Assembly: GCA_902805485.1 (NCBI GenBank)
Contig: CADCTM010000173.1
Location: 1-14,859, forward strand
Source of the DNA: an uncultured Coleofasciculus sp.
GTDB taxonomy: Bacteria; Cyanobacteriota; Cyanobacteriia; Cyanobacteriales; Coleofasciculaceae
Reading direction: 5' to 3'
DNA length: 14,859 nucleotides
Shown: positions 1 to 6,661 of the stretch, in pieces
How the letters are laid out: each line of letters opens with the position of its first letter
How positions within the stretch are numbered: the stretch's first letter is position 1
Notes under the pieces: model-generated
The model's input: the letters and a program-made list of their open reading frames with translations, nothing else
Told to the model about the DNA's origin: nothing
The model's database searches: none
Made by a program: the position numbers and the translations under genes

Positions 1-341
1 ATATAATCAGATGGATAAATAATACTATAATCGCCGCCCCCGCCTGCTTGTAATCGGGCAAGCATCACTTCATTGGAATCAAAAACATTTGCGACAGCTT
101 TGAAACCAGTTTCTTTATTGAAGCGGTCTAATAAATTTTGATCTGTATAATTAGACCAAGTGTAGATAAATAATTCTTTTGAATTAGAAGGTCGTTGATT
201 AACCGTTTCTGAGCGCACTTCTGCCAGCGTCCAACCACACCCCGACAGCAGCTTGCTACTGAGTGTTGCCAGTCCTGCTAGCTGTAAGAATTGACGTCGT
301 TTGAGACGTTTTGGAAATCCAAGAAGATAGTTATTATTCAT
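1..341 (-). CDS. potD: Spermidine/putrescine ABC transporter substrate-binding lipoprotein, 5' part only
   Basis: Only the first 113 codons are present; the gene continues past the left edge. It should be the periplasmic receptor of a polyamine ABC importer, which binds spermidine or putrescine and hands it to the membrane permeases. Seen: a basic N-terminus with twin arginines at residues 15-16 (KRRQFLQ), a short hydrophobic stretch, and a lipobox LSGC at 32-35, so Cys35 is the predicted lipidated residue and export may be by the Tat route. The mature part opens with IYTWSNYTDQNLLDRF at about 59-74 and later has GGGDYSIIYPSDY, both typical of the PotD/PotF family. The ATG at 339-341 has no clear Shine-Dalgarno sequence. 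It is the third gene of a potA - unknown - potD series, 120 nt after the unknown gene. The family is clear; the exact polyamine specificity cannot be read from this fragment. Confidence 0.9.
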   Translation of the reverse strand, partial: MNNNYLLGFPKRLKRRQFLQLAGLATLSSKLLSGCGWTLAEVRSETVNQRPSNSKELFIYTWSNYTDQNLLDRFNKETGFKAVANVFDSNEVMLARLQAGGGGDYSIIYPSDY

Positions 342-461
342 AATGAATTAAAAATTGGTTCTTGTTTGGTGGTTGGTTCGGGTTTTTCATAAATGAGGCA
401 ACGGATGATGTAACGGATTTAAACCCAAAGTTATTATTTGTGATCCATCACTAATGCCTAA

Positions 462-869
462 TTAGCAATAGCGTACAGCTTGTTCCAGGGGAAGTGGTTC
501 TCCAGTTTCGGCGTCTGTGTTGTGACAGGCAAACATTTCTCTGGGAGTTAGTTTTTCAAATTCTAAATCCTTGCCATTTCCGGTGAGAATATAGCCGCGT
601 AGTTCTTTAATGTTCAGTTGAGTAAACTCATCAATTTCTGAGGTAAAGGAGCGCAAAATAAGCGAACCAGAAGGTTGACAGCTCACCAGTAGTTTTGCAA
701 TAAATAATTCTTTTGTCCCCCAATGTTCGCCATAAATTACTGTTTTCTCTTGACGGGTTAAGGGAATCACCAAGGGTTCGCCATCACCATCGAGAAATGT
801 TGCGATCGCATTATTCAAGCAGTGAGACTCCAACTCTTGTAAAAATCCCTGCACTCCTGGGGTCTCCAT
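462..869 (-). CDS. Small unknown protein coupled to potA in the polyamine transport operon
   Basis: A 135-residue protein that I do not recognise. It has no signal peptide or membrane segment and looks like a soluble cytoplasmic protein of mixed composition. It has four cysteines (residues 17, 64, 115 and the last residue, 135); the C-terminal part has an EKLTPREMF stretch and CHNTDAETGEPLPLEQAV. The frame is open up to a possible ATG at 957-959, inside potA, but I chose the ATG at 867-869: it lies 7 nt beyond the potA stop codon and has a strong ribosome-binding sequence GGAGGAG, made by the last potA codons, 10 nt upstream. This points to translation coupled to potA. Placed between the ATPase and the receptor gene, it may assist or regulate the polyamine importer; that is inference from position only. 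The longer 165-residue form would overlap potA by 83 nt and is less likely. Confidence 0.75.
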   Translation of the reverse strand: METPGVQGFLQELESHCLNNAIATFLDGDGEPLVIPLTRQEKTVIYGEHWGTKELFIAKLLVSCQPSGSLILRSFTSEIDEFTQLNIKELRGYILTGNGKDLEFEKLTPREMFACHNTDAETGEPLPLEQAVRYC

Positions 870-876
870 CAGCGCA

Positions 877-2004
877 TCACTCCTCCAAAACCAGACAATC
901 ACTTGCCGCCCAGCGGGCATAAACTGGGATATTGGAGTCTGGCAACTTGTTTGTGACATTGGGCAACATCACCGTTAAGCGATCGCCACTGAGCAATTCC
1001 ACCACATAATGAACATGAGTTCCCATGTACATAACGTGCTGAAGACGACCTTCAAAACAATTAATATTTGAATCTGGTGGCGTCAGACTCAGGCGAATCT
1101 TCTCCGGGCGTACACTAACCACAATCTCGTGAGAATTAATCGAAGCATCTTTAGGCGATTTCGGCTGCACAACAATCTTTAAATTATTCGTCGTAACTAC
1201 TTCCAATGATGAAGTATCAACGGATTCGATCCGCCCTTTAAATAAATTTGTATCGCCGATAAAATCGGCAACAAACGTTGTTCTAGGACGTTCATAAATT
1301 TCCGTTGGCGTCCCAATTTGTTCAATTTTACCCGCACGCATCACCGCAATCCGGTCAGAAAGACTTAACGCTTCTTCCTGGTCATGAGTCACTAAAATAA
1401 ACGTTAATCCTAAATCTTGATGCAGATTCGAGAGTTCCACCTGCATTTCCTTCCGTAGCTTTAAATCCAACGCCCCTAACGGTTCATCTAACAACACCAC
1501 CGCCGGACGATTGACTAATGCCCGTGCTAAGGCGACTCGTTGCTGCTGTCCCCCCGATAATTGCGCCGGAAAACGATTAGCTAATCCTTCAAGCTTCACT
1601 TGTTTAAGCGCTTTTTTTACCCGTTCTTCAATTTCCGACGCTTTCAGCTTTTTGAGACGTAAACCAAAAGCGACATTTTCCGACACCCTCAAGTGATTGA
1701 ATAAAGCATAGCTTTGAAATACCGTATTAACCGGGCGGCGGTGGGCGGGAATTTGATTCATCGATTGTCCCTGAATCAGCACCTCTCCCGCTGAGGGCAT
1801 CTCAAACCCTGCCACTAAGCGTAGAGTTGTCGTTTTCCCACAACCTGATGGGCCAAGAATACTAAAAAATTCTCCCCGGCGAATATTCAAATCAACACCA
1901 CGGACAGCCGTTTCTCCATCGAACACCTTGAAAACCTTGCGGAGTTCAACATCAAGCTCAGTAGAAATATCTGGATGTTGTTCTTTAGCGGAAATTTGAG
2001 ACAT
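877..2004 (-). CDS. potA: Spermidine/putrescine ABC importer ATP-binding protein PotA
   Basis: The ATPase that powers polyamine uptake, acting as a dimer on the cytoplasmic face of the PotB/PotC permeases. All nucleotide-binding motifs are intact (numbering from the chosen start): Walker A GPSGCGKTT at 51-59, Q-loop VFQSYALF at 95-102, signature LSGGQQQR at 149-156, Walker B AVVLLDEP at 168-175, and H-loop VTHDQEEA at 205-212. The last ~120 residues look like the TOBE regulatory domain of the CUT1/MOI subfamily, with the usual FIGDTNLFKG linker at about 248-257. Length (375 residues) is normal for PotA. I start at the ATG at 2002-2004; the frame stays open to a TTG at 2038-2040, giving 12 more residues, but ATG is preferred. 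Neither has a good Shine-Dalgarno sequence. First gene of the pot operon, with the small unknown gene following 7 nt after its stop. FutC/CysA-type ATPases share these motifs, but the adjacent potD settles the substrate class. Confidence 0.93.
   Translation of the reverse strand: MSQISAKEQHPDISTELDVELRKVFKVFDGETAVRGVDLNIRRGEFFSILGPSGCGKTTTLRLVAGFEMPSAGEVLIQGQSMNQIPAHRRPVNTVFQSYALFNHLRVSENVAFGLRLKKLKASEIEERVKKALKQVKLEGLANRFPAQLSGGQQQRVALARALVNRPAVVLLDEPLGALDLKLRKEMQVELSNLHQDLGLTFILVTHDQEEALSLSDRIAVMRAGKIEQIGTPTEIYERPRTTFVADFIGDTNLFKGRIESVDTSSLEVVTTNNLKIVVQPKSPKDASINSHEIVVSVRPEKIRLSLTPPDSNINCFEGRLQHVMYMGTHVHYVVELLSGDRLTVMLPNVTNKLPDSNIPVYARWAASDCLVLEE
880..886 (-). promoter_or_regulatory. Ribosome-binding site deciding the start of the small pot-operon gene
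   Basis: GGAGGAG on the minus strand, formed by the last codons of potA and touching its TGA stop. It sits 10 nt upstream of the ATG at 867-869. This is the best Shine-Dalgarno sequence in the left third of the window and is the reason for preferring the 135-residue start. Confidence 0.6.
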
Positions 2005-2389
2005 AGTGGTTATTTCAGATTTGGAGGCAGCCCCACCCAAAAAGAGAGTGTCATTTTGACTAAGCTTGAGCGTATTTCCCTACTTGGATTTATTTTATCC
2101 GTCTTTTGCAAGCGACTTGATTACTTAGTCCGTAGTCATGCATCATTTAAGCCTTGGTTTATTGCTGGGTGGATTCGGCAAAGCGTCAATGATTCGGCAA
2201 AAAGTCACAAAATCAACGATTTCACTTCGCAAACCCAGGATCTGAAGATAAGCCGTTGCTTTAGCCCTCAAACATGATCCCCAACACTAGACTAAGAAAA
2301 AATCTCTCACTCAATTCCCTAGATTTAAACCGGTAAACGTTTTTCCTATGACTGTAATTCAGCCTTCTGACCGAGGGCGCCAAACGACC
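2005..2389. other. Gene-free stretch upstream of potA
   Basis: 385 nt with no believable gene. It must contain the potA leader and probably its promoter on the minus strand, but I could not find a convincing -35/-10 pair. Open frames here on both strands are short, lack a family match and have no ribosome-binding site. The right end passes into the PBP2 relic; the exact left limit of that relic is unclear, so part of this stretch may be more heavily decayed gene. Confidence 0.5.
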
Positions 2390-2776
2390 TCCCGCACCGT
2401 CTTTTATCAAATCGGTAGGGGAACGGGCGGCGATAAGCTGATTGAGTGGACTCGCAAGTATGGCTTTGGACAAAAAACGGGCATTGAACTCAAGGGCGAA
2501 GAATCTGAAGGTTTGGTTGCCGATGATGAATGTTCCTGATATCCCCCCGCATCGGCTAAGAGTGGGACGGCGGAAGCGCCTCCTGGTGAGGTTCATACCT
2601 AGTTTGGTTCTTATGCGCCTTCTGAGCAGCCATAAATCTCGGTTGCCGCGTTTTGTGAGCATTCTGGTGGCGGCGGCGGCAAGACGGCAGCACCGATTGT
2701 GCTTCAGGTAATGAAGGCTTATTTTGGTAAGAATAAATCAGGTGTACCGATAACAGTGAAGCCTGTAGCGAATTAA
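2390..2776 (+). pseudogene. Decayed penicillin-binding protein 2 (MrdA-type transpeptidase), C-terminal relic
   Basis: Remnant of a class B PBP, the transpeptidase that cross-links septal or side-wall peptidoglycan. One reading frame (codons in register with 2390) holds two recognisable pieces. The first, about 2390-2530, reads VFYQIGRGTG then RKYGFGQKTGIELKGEE and EGLVADDE, the region after the second catalytic motif of PBP2. The second, about 2558-2776, starts with the third catalytic motif KSGTAE and runs through APPGEVHT, FGSYAPSEQP, EHSGGGGGKTAAPIVLQ to a natural-looking C-terminus. The stretch of roughly a hundred residues that should separate these pieces is missing, and three stops interrupt the frame: TGA at 2537, TAG at 2600 (where the family has Trp after HT) and TAA at 2633. 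The N-terminal half with the catalytic Ser is absent. It is the only coding trace on the plus strand. It could be the tail of an old duplication, since a working PBP2 is normally essential and should exist elsewhere. Confidence 0.85.
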
Positions 2777-2794
2777 GCGATCGCTTTCCCCGGC

Positions 2795-2866
2795 GATCCC
2801 CCTAAATCGGCTTTAAAAAAGAGGCAATAAGAGTTTTTCCCCCCTTAAAAGAGGGCGAGGGGGATC
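2795..2866. repeat. MITE-like palindromic repeat with GATCCCCCT / AGGGGGATC ends
   Basis: A 72-bp element bounded by perfect 9-bp inverted repeats, GATCCCCCT at 2795-2803 and AGGGGGATC at 2858-2866. Inside lie a CTAAATC motif, a TTTAAAAAAG tract and a TTTTTCCCCCCTTAAAAG block. Palindromes rich in C5-6/G5-6 with GATC ends and TTAAAA centres are common dispersed repeats in cyanobacterial genomes. It lies between the PBP2 relic and the 3' end of the FAD oxidoreductase gene, and its hairpin may also help end transcription of that gene. It carries no transposase. Confidence 0.6.
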
Positions 2867-2889
2867 TTCCAGGATTTGTGCCAAAACCA

Positions 2890-4449
2890 CTAAGCAATCA
2901 ATGACTCGAAGCTCTGTAATTTCGAGGCATCCGCTATTTTAGCAAAGCCATAAATCCTAGAGGATTGACCGATTTGCTCCAAGACTTTTCTCACCTCAAT
3001 GTTGGCGACAGTTGCCAGGTTCCTACCACCAAGAAGCGCAATGATTGCCGCGATCCCCACTCCCTGACCGACGCCGGCATTGAACTCCATAATTCTACCG
3101 GCAGAACAGGCGTAACCCTCAAACCCAGATGCCGGGCTGACCACGGCAAGGTTTGGAACATCTTTAATCAGGGCGTGCTGGATGCCGATGTTGAAGACAG
3201 GCGGCGGAAAACTCACGCTGGGGAACCCTAAAGCCCCGGCTTTTACCCCAATTCCGGGAATACCTCCGCGCACGTCAAAATGATAGGCAAACGTACCCAA
3301 GGCTTCACGGGGTGCCACTCCTCCCATGAGCATATCTGAGCCTGTCAGGGGATCGACGACGCCGATGACATTGCCCGCGTGTCTGATATAAAGTTCAGAG
3401 GCGGGAGTGACAGACGTTGCCCCAAAACTCTTGAGCCACTTTTCAACAAAAGCAACCTCTTCTAACATCTTTGGAGTCGGCTTTGCCCCGCCTCTAGCAA
3501 GTGCTTCTGCCTCGGTGCCAGTGACGGCAAATAACATCGCATTCCAGGAAAGTCTTTCGCCATCCAGTACAGCAATGTTTCCTTTGTCTAGCATTATGCC
3601 TGTTTCCAAAAACGATAACTTCCGGCTCCTGAAGGCGTGGTAGCTTATAGATAATGCTAAAGAGCGGATGTCTATGTAATCGTTGCCTGCCCACAGGGTT
3701 TTGAGATTGCCCCTGGAGTCAACGAGATCGTTCTTCAGTTGTTCGGCTAGCTTGAGATCAGAACCCGCTGCCTGTAGGAGTATTTTCTGAGCTTCTGTAT
3801 CGGCAAGGTTGGTGAAGCGTTTGAGATAGTTAAACTCTAATTCTTTGAGTCGTCTGACACTCAGTCCTTGGGTTTCAAAGACTAATGTTACAGGCAGTTC
3901 TGATTCGGGCAGTCCAAAGGTTTCAAAGCCTTTGCTTTTCCGGACACCTGCCGCTTGCGCTAACTCGGCATTCACCGTTGCATCGATGAATTGCTTACCA
4001 GAAAACGTTCCCATCGGTGTCACGAGACTAGCTAACTTCTGACCATCTTTAATTACGGAATTGATTTGGACTCGGCTAAGAAGGTCAATGCCAGCTTCGC
4101 GTAGCATCTGTCTGAGAGCGCTATCAGCTTTACGGGGATCAAGGGCAATTCCGCTTACACGTGCTTTTTGCAAAAATTCTTTGTAGATGGCAGGGGGATC
4201 GCCAAAGGTATCAAGACCTAAAGCGAGTCGGATGTCTCGATCAACCTGGCATCGATCTAAATAGGCAAGACCGCCTCTGACTAAATGACCCCCAATTCCT
4301 TCCTGGAGGTTACATTTGGACATGAGAAGGATTCGCGCATACTTCTTCGTCCGGCGGCGATACTCACGAGCGGCACAGATTAGAGCTAGCACACCACAAA
4401 CTTCATCGCCAAATCCGATAACATCGTAGGAGCGTTGAGCGCTGACCAT
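2890..4449 (-). CDS. FAD-dependent oxidoreductase (FAD_oxidored-like), unusual Rossmann loop
   Basis: A 519-residue flavoprotein of unknown substrate. The N-terminal dinucleotide-binding strand-loop-helix is at about 8-28 (YDVIGFGDEVCGVLALICAA): the canonical GxGxxG reads G12-F-G14-D-E-V17, so the third Gly is replaced, with another Gly at 19. After it come ILLMSKCN (second strand, 40-47) and EGIGGHLVRGGLAYLD at about 50-65, which fits the flavin-contacting GG segment of this family. A VxINSVI stretch near 107-113 and FIDATVNAELA near 154-164 match the D-x-T/S-G-D-x-like loop of FAD_oxidored proteins. The C-terminus has a GRIMEFN ... GVGQGVGIAAIIAL stretch, as in the FAD-binding end of such enzymes. 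No signal peptide is visible. The ATG has AGAGG about 10 nt upstream. Transcribed after the 173-residue membrane-anchored gene with a 125-nt gap. Family assignment is reasonable, substrate unknown. Confidence 0.78.
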   Translation of the reverse strand: MVSAQRSYDVIGFGDEVCGVLALICAAREYRRRTKKYARILLMSKCNLQEGIGGHLVRGGLAYLDRCQVDRDIRLALGLDTFGDPPAIYKEFLQKARVSGIALDPRKADSALRQMLREAGIDLLSRVQINSVIKDGQKLASLVTPMGTFSGKQFIDATVNAELAQAAGVRKSKGFETFGLPESELPVTLVFETQGLSVRRLKELEFNYLKRFTNLADTEAQKILLQAAGSDLKLAEQLKNDLVDSRGNLKTLWAGNDYIDIRSLALSISYHAFRSRKLSFLETGIMLDKGNIAVLDGERLSWNAMLFAVTGTEAEALARGGAKPTPKMLEEVAFVEKWLKSFGATSVTPASELYIRHAGNVIGVVDPLTGSDMLMGGVAPREALGTFAYHFDVRGGIPGIGVKAGALGFPSVSFPPPVFNIGIQHALIKDVPNLAVVSPASGFEGYACSAGRIMEFNAGVGQGVGIAAIIALLGGRNLATVANIEVRKVLEQIGQSSRIYGFAKIADASKLQSFESLIA

Positions 4450-4545
4450 TGTTCGATAGACCTCTGGTGTAAATAGGAGTTAAGGCAGAGAAATTCTCCT
4501 TAAATTTCAGTCTGTAGGTCTTTTTCGGCTTTGGCAAGAGGTGTA

Positions 4546-4559
4546 TGGGTCGTGGGTCG
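4546..4559. repeat. Two-copy heptamer tandem repeat TGGGTCG
   Basis: TGGGTCG occurs twice head to tail at 4546-4552 and 4553-4559, in the spacer between the FAD oxidoreductase and the gene at 4575. Short heptamer tandem repeats (STRR) are known from filamentous cyanobacteria. Two copies alone are weak evidence, but two other spacers in the window also hold 7-bp repeats. Confidence 0.4.
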
Positions 4560-4574
4560 TGCTAGCAAGATCAG

Positions 4575-5096
4575 TCAAATCTGAGCTATAAAGCTTTGGG
4601 AGAGAAGAGGGATTTGCGATCGCAAATCGCCAGTTGCGGATGCGACTTCTTTCTCTTGACGAGGCACTGAGGTATGTAGCTCCACCTTAATGACTGATCC
4701 TGAGGCATCTGTGCGATAGATCCAGCGTTGTTTTTCACTGGCGACCGCCACTTGCCAACCGGGGACAGGTATCTGGGTACAAAATACCTCCGCTTCCCGC
4801 AGTCCCAGACAATTATCCGCCCAAGTTTGTGGTTGAGCATGGATAATCCTTAGAGCAGAGGTTGGCAACCCCGACTGCTGCGCGGCGTGCTGCAATACTG
4901 AATTCTCAACGGTGGGTGATAAGCGAGTGCGAGTCTCAACAGATTGATAAATTGCTCCTGTTGGGTTTGGCGGTGTCACACCGACGCAGAAGTACAAGAT
5001 ACCTGTAAACGCTAGGGATTGAATCACCAAACGGGGACGAATCACTTTTTTCTCAATAGTCGCTGTGGTAGAGCTAAGAGTATTAATATCTTCCAT
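4575..5096 (-). CDS. Single-pass membrane-anchored protein of unknown function with a Trp/Cys-rich C-terminal module
   Basis: A 173-residue protein. Residues 1-21 are a basic cytoplasmic-looking tail, 22-42 form one hydrophobic segment (LVIQSLAFTGILYFCVGV), and the rest should face the periplasm or thylakoid lumen. From about 66 to 140 there is a compact module with spaced features: LPTSALRI, TWADNCLGL at 91-99, C106, VPGW at 111-114, and RWIYRTDASG at 124-133. I recall this W-x-x-x-C-L-G-L ... C ... PGW ... W-x-Y-R-T-D pattern in other cyanobacterial proteins of unknown role, but can give no function. C96 and C106 could form a disulphide. I start at the ATG at 5094-5096, which has GAGG eight nt upstream, rather than at an in-frame GTG at 5106-5108. 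A candidate promoter lies just upstream. The 3' end of the gene contains an 18-nt perfect palindrome. Confidence 0.7.
   Translation of the reverse strand: MEDINTLSSTTATIEKKVIRPRLVIQSLAFTGILYFCVGVTPPNPTGAIYQSVETRTRLSPTVENSVLQHAAQQSGLPTSALRIIHAQPQTWADNCLGLREAEVFCTQIPVPGWQVAVASEKQRWIYRTDASGSVIKVELHTSVPRQEKEVASATGDLRSQIPLLSQSFIAQI
4611..4628. repeat. 18-nt perfect palindrome centred on a HIP1 octamer
   Basis: GATTTGCGATCGCAAATC is its own reverse complement, extending the HIP1 core GCGATCGC (4616-4623) by five paired bases on each side. It lies in the last codons of the gene at 4575-5096 and is translated as part of GDLRSQI, so it is coding as well as palindromic. Confidence 0.7.
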
Positions 5097-5108
5097 CGCA
5101 AGCCTCAC

Positions 5109-5625
5109 AAGTCGGTGCTGTAATTTTTAAGAACGTACTCATCGATAGATCAAGCACCCCGATGTTCGGTCACTCCGGAAACTTAAAAAACTTTTTCCTT
5201 TCAGGAGAAAATTAAAGCACTGGCAAAGAGTGTTTTTACCCGAATGGTAAGAGAAAAGTTTCCAAGCAAATGCTACCCAACCGCTAGGGTAGGGTCTACT
5301 ACAATGAAATTCGCCTTTGGAACTGCTAGAGCAGTGTCTCTGCTGGGGAAAGCCACGCCGTAATACAATAGCTTTGCTACTATCGTATTCTGTACTACAG
5401 GCATCTTGCTAGTACTATCTTGGGAGATCGTTGTGGCAGCTTAACCGGACATTTGCGGCAAAACGCTGAACACTTGCACATTGGCAACAGGTTTTGCCAT
5501 CTAATCGTTCGTTTCGAGAACCTGTGTTCGTCCTTATGGGTAATAATTGTATTTTTCTACAGACCGATATTCTAACCAGGAAACGATCGCATCGTCATTA
5601 TAATTTCAAGACAATTTGAGCGTGA
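5109..5625. other. 517-nt gene-free spacer with dense hairpin potential; possible small RNA
   Basis: No open frame here has a start signal or family resemblance. From about 5323 to 5524 several stems can be read: AGCAG/CTGCT (5330-5334 with 5340-5344), AATACAATAG/CTATCGTATT (5362-5371 with 5380-5389, one mismatch), GTACTA/TAGTAC (5392-5397 with 5410-5415), TGGCAA/TTGCCA (5482-5487 with 5494-5499), GGCAAAAC/GTTTTGCC (5457-5464 with 5491-5498), and CAGGTTTT/AGAACCTG (5488-5495 with 5517-5524, one G-U). The last three share the segment around 5488-5499 and exclude one another. I cannot match this to tmRNA, RNase P RNA, 6S RNA or a known riboswitch. It may be a small RNA on either strand, a long 3' end of the upstream gene, or chance. 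Confidence 0.35.
5124..5153 (-). promoter_or_regulatory. Candidate promoter for the gene at 4575-5096
   Basis: On the minus strand TTGATC (5153-5148) and TAAAAA (5129-5124) are separated by 18 nt, each matching four of six consensus positions. It would start transcription shortly upstream of the ATG at 5096 and give a short leader. A moderate match found by eye. Confidence 0.3.
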
Positions 5626-6510
5626 TCAGGCGGCGGCAACTTGATTGAGATAACCTAGCAAGGCGTCGCGAATCGGTAGTAAGTTTTTATAACTATGCAG
5701 ATCTGGGGGAATTTGGAGAATCGCTTGGGCTAAATTATGCGCCATTGGTGGGTCATCCTCAAGGATATTCAGAGGATGCACATAAGTCCGAATCGTAAAC
5801 AGGATATCTCCACTTTCCCTCAAACGCCGCAGGGTTTGACGCTCCACTCTAATCCAAAGCTTTTCCCCAGCATTTTCTGTGTTGATTTGGGAAGCTAAAC
5901 TCGCTTGGATGGATGGCAATAAAAAGAGTTCCGGTGTATCCACAATACTCCAATTTAAGCGCCAGACTGGATGCTCCCATTTAAGACGCTCAAAAAAACC
6001 ATCCACCGGACATTCCAATTTATCTTGATATCCAGGAACAGGAGCATGAATTTGAGCAAGCGGACGCCCAATCTTTTCAGCCAGTCGCCAACGTAAGGGA
6101 AAACATAGAGATGCCGCCTTCAAAATATAGCCCCTTGGACTTGCCTGCATCAGCAACAAATCCTCTTGCACCAAACGCCCTGCTAAATCGAGGGGTGCTG
6201 CCTCAAAGTCGGCAAGATTCCAAACTTCTCCAGTACAAATATTTTCAATAATTGTCCCTTGTTGTTGATAGTATTGAGGAAAATGATCGAGCAGGTAATT
6301 AAGCAGTAAATCCAGCACTTCCTTCTGACTAAGACGGCTCTCTGGGAGACTGGCAAAAACATCTGAATATTGATTCTTTAATAGCCTGCCTTTAAGCGCC
6401 AGTTCCTCAGCAAAGCGTTCATCAATTTCAATCCACTCATGTCTGTTCAGCGCTTTTAGACCCATGCTCATGCGCCACTGTCCGTCAGCAAAGGGAAGAT
6501 AAGTGATCAT
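5626..6510 (-). CDS. DUF3445 / haem-dependent oxidative N-demethylase alpha-subunit-like protein
   Basis: A 294-residue soluble protein of the DUF3445 family (HODM alpha-like). The characterised relative uses a PAS-fold haem domain to demethylate a small methylated amine oxidatively. Seen: GRLVQEDLLLMQ at 111-122, GYILKAASLCFPLRWRLAEK at 127-146, KIGRPLAQIHAPVPGY at 146-161, and PVWRLNWSIVDT at 181-192, the block pattern by which I recognise the family; a later IRVERQTLRRL ... FTIRTYVHPL segment also fits. No signal peptide. Length is close to the family's usual size. The ATG at 6508-6510 has only a weak AAAAGAA upstream; Met14 or Met16 are possible later starts. The other subunits of the characterised enzyme are not in this window, so this copy acts alone, with partners encoded elsewhere, or with different chemistry. 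Substrate unknown. Confidence 0.8.
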   Translation of the reverse strand: MITYLPFADGQWRMSMGLKALNRHEWIEIDERFAEELALKGRLLKNQYSDVFASLPESRLSQKEVLDLLLNYLLDHFPQYYQQQGTIIENICTGEVWNLADFEAAPLDLAGRLVQEDLLLMQASPRGYILKAASLCFPLRWRLAEKIGRPLAQIHAPVPGYQDKLECPVDGFFERLKWEHPVWRLNWSIVDTPELFLLPSIQASLASQINTENAGEKLWIRVERQTLRRLRESGDILFTIRTYVHPLNILEDDPPMAHNLAQAILQIPPDLHSYKNLLPIRDALLGYLNQVAAA

Positions 6511-6544
6511 GTGTTCTTTTGTCGCTGGCTGACTTTTCCTGTTC

Positions 6545-6558
6545 TAACAACTAACAAC
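6545..6558. repeat. Two-copy heptamer tandem repeat TAACAAC
   Basis: TAACAAC is repeated head to tail at 6545-6551 and 6552-6558, about 35 nt upstream of the DUF3445 gene start. The same spacer also holds the direct repeat AACCGATAAA at 6556-6565 and 6649-6658. Probably another short cyanobacterial heptamer repeat. Confidence 0.45.
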
Positions 6559-6661
6559 CGATAAACCGCTTACACCCTGTCGCTAAACACACTCAAATTC
6601 ATCTGTGGTTAAAAATTTTCATCCTTGTATTTTGGCAATCAGTACAATAACCGATAAAGGC

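Noticed and set aside
870..959. Longer start (ATG at 957-959) for the small pot-operon gene
   Set aside because: It would overlap potA by 83 nt and lacks a ribosome-binding site, while the ATG at 867-869 has a strong one.
2005..2040. TTG start adding 12 residues to PotA
   Set aside because: An ATG in frame at 2002-2004 gives a normal-length PotA; the extension has no family resemblance.
2261..2662. Minus-strand open frame of 133 codons across the PBP2 relic
   Set aside because: Its translation is Arg-rich and resembles nothing, while the plus strand in the same place clearly shows PBP2 motifs.
2442..2711. Plus-strand frame of 89 codons overlapping the PBP2 relic in another register
   Set aside because: Out of frame with the PBP2 similarity and of biased, meaningless composition.
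5109..5625. Known riboswitch, tmRNA, RNase P RNA or 6S RNA in the large spacer
   Set aside because: None of the conserved motifs of these RNAs that I know are present; only unassigned hairpins remain.
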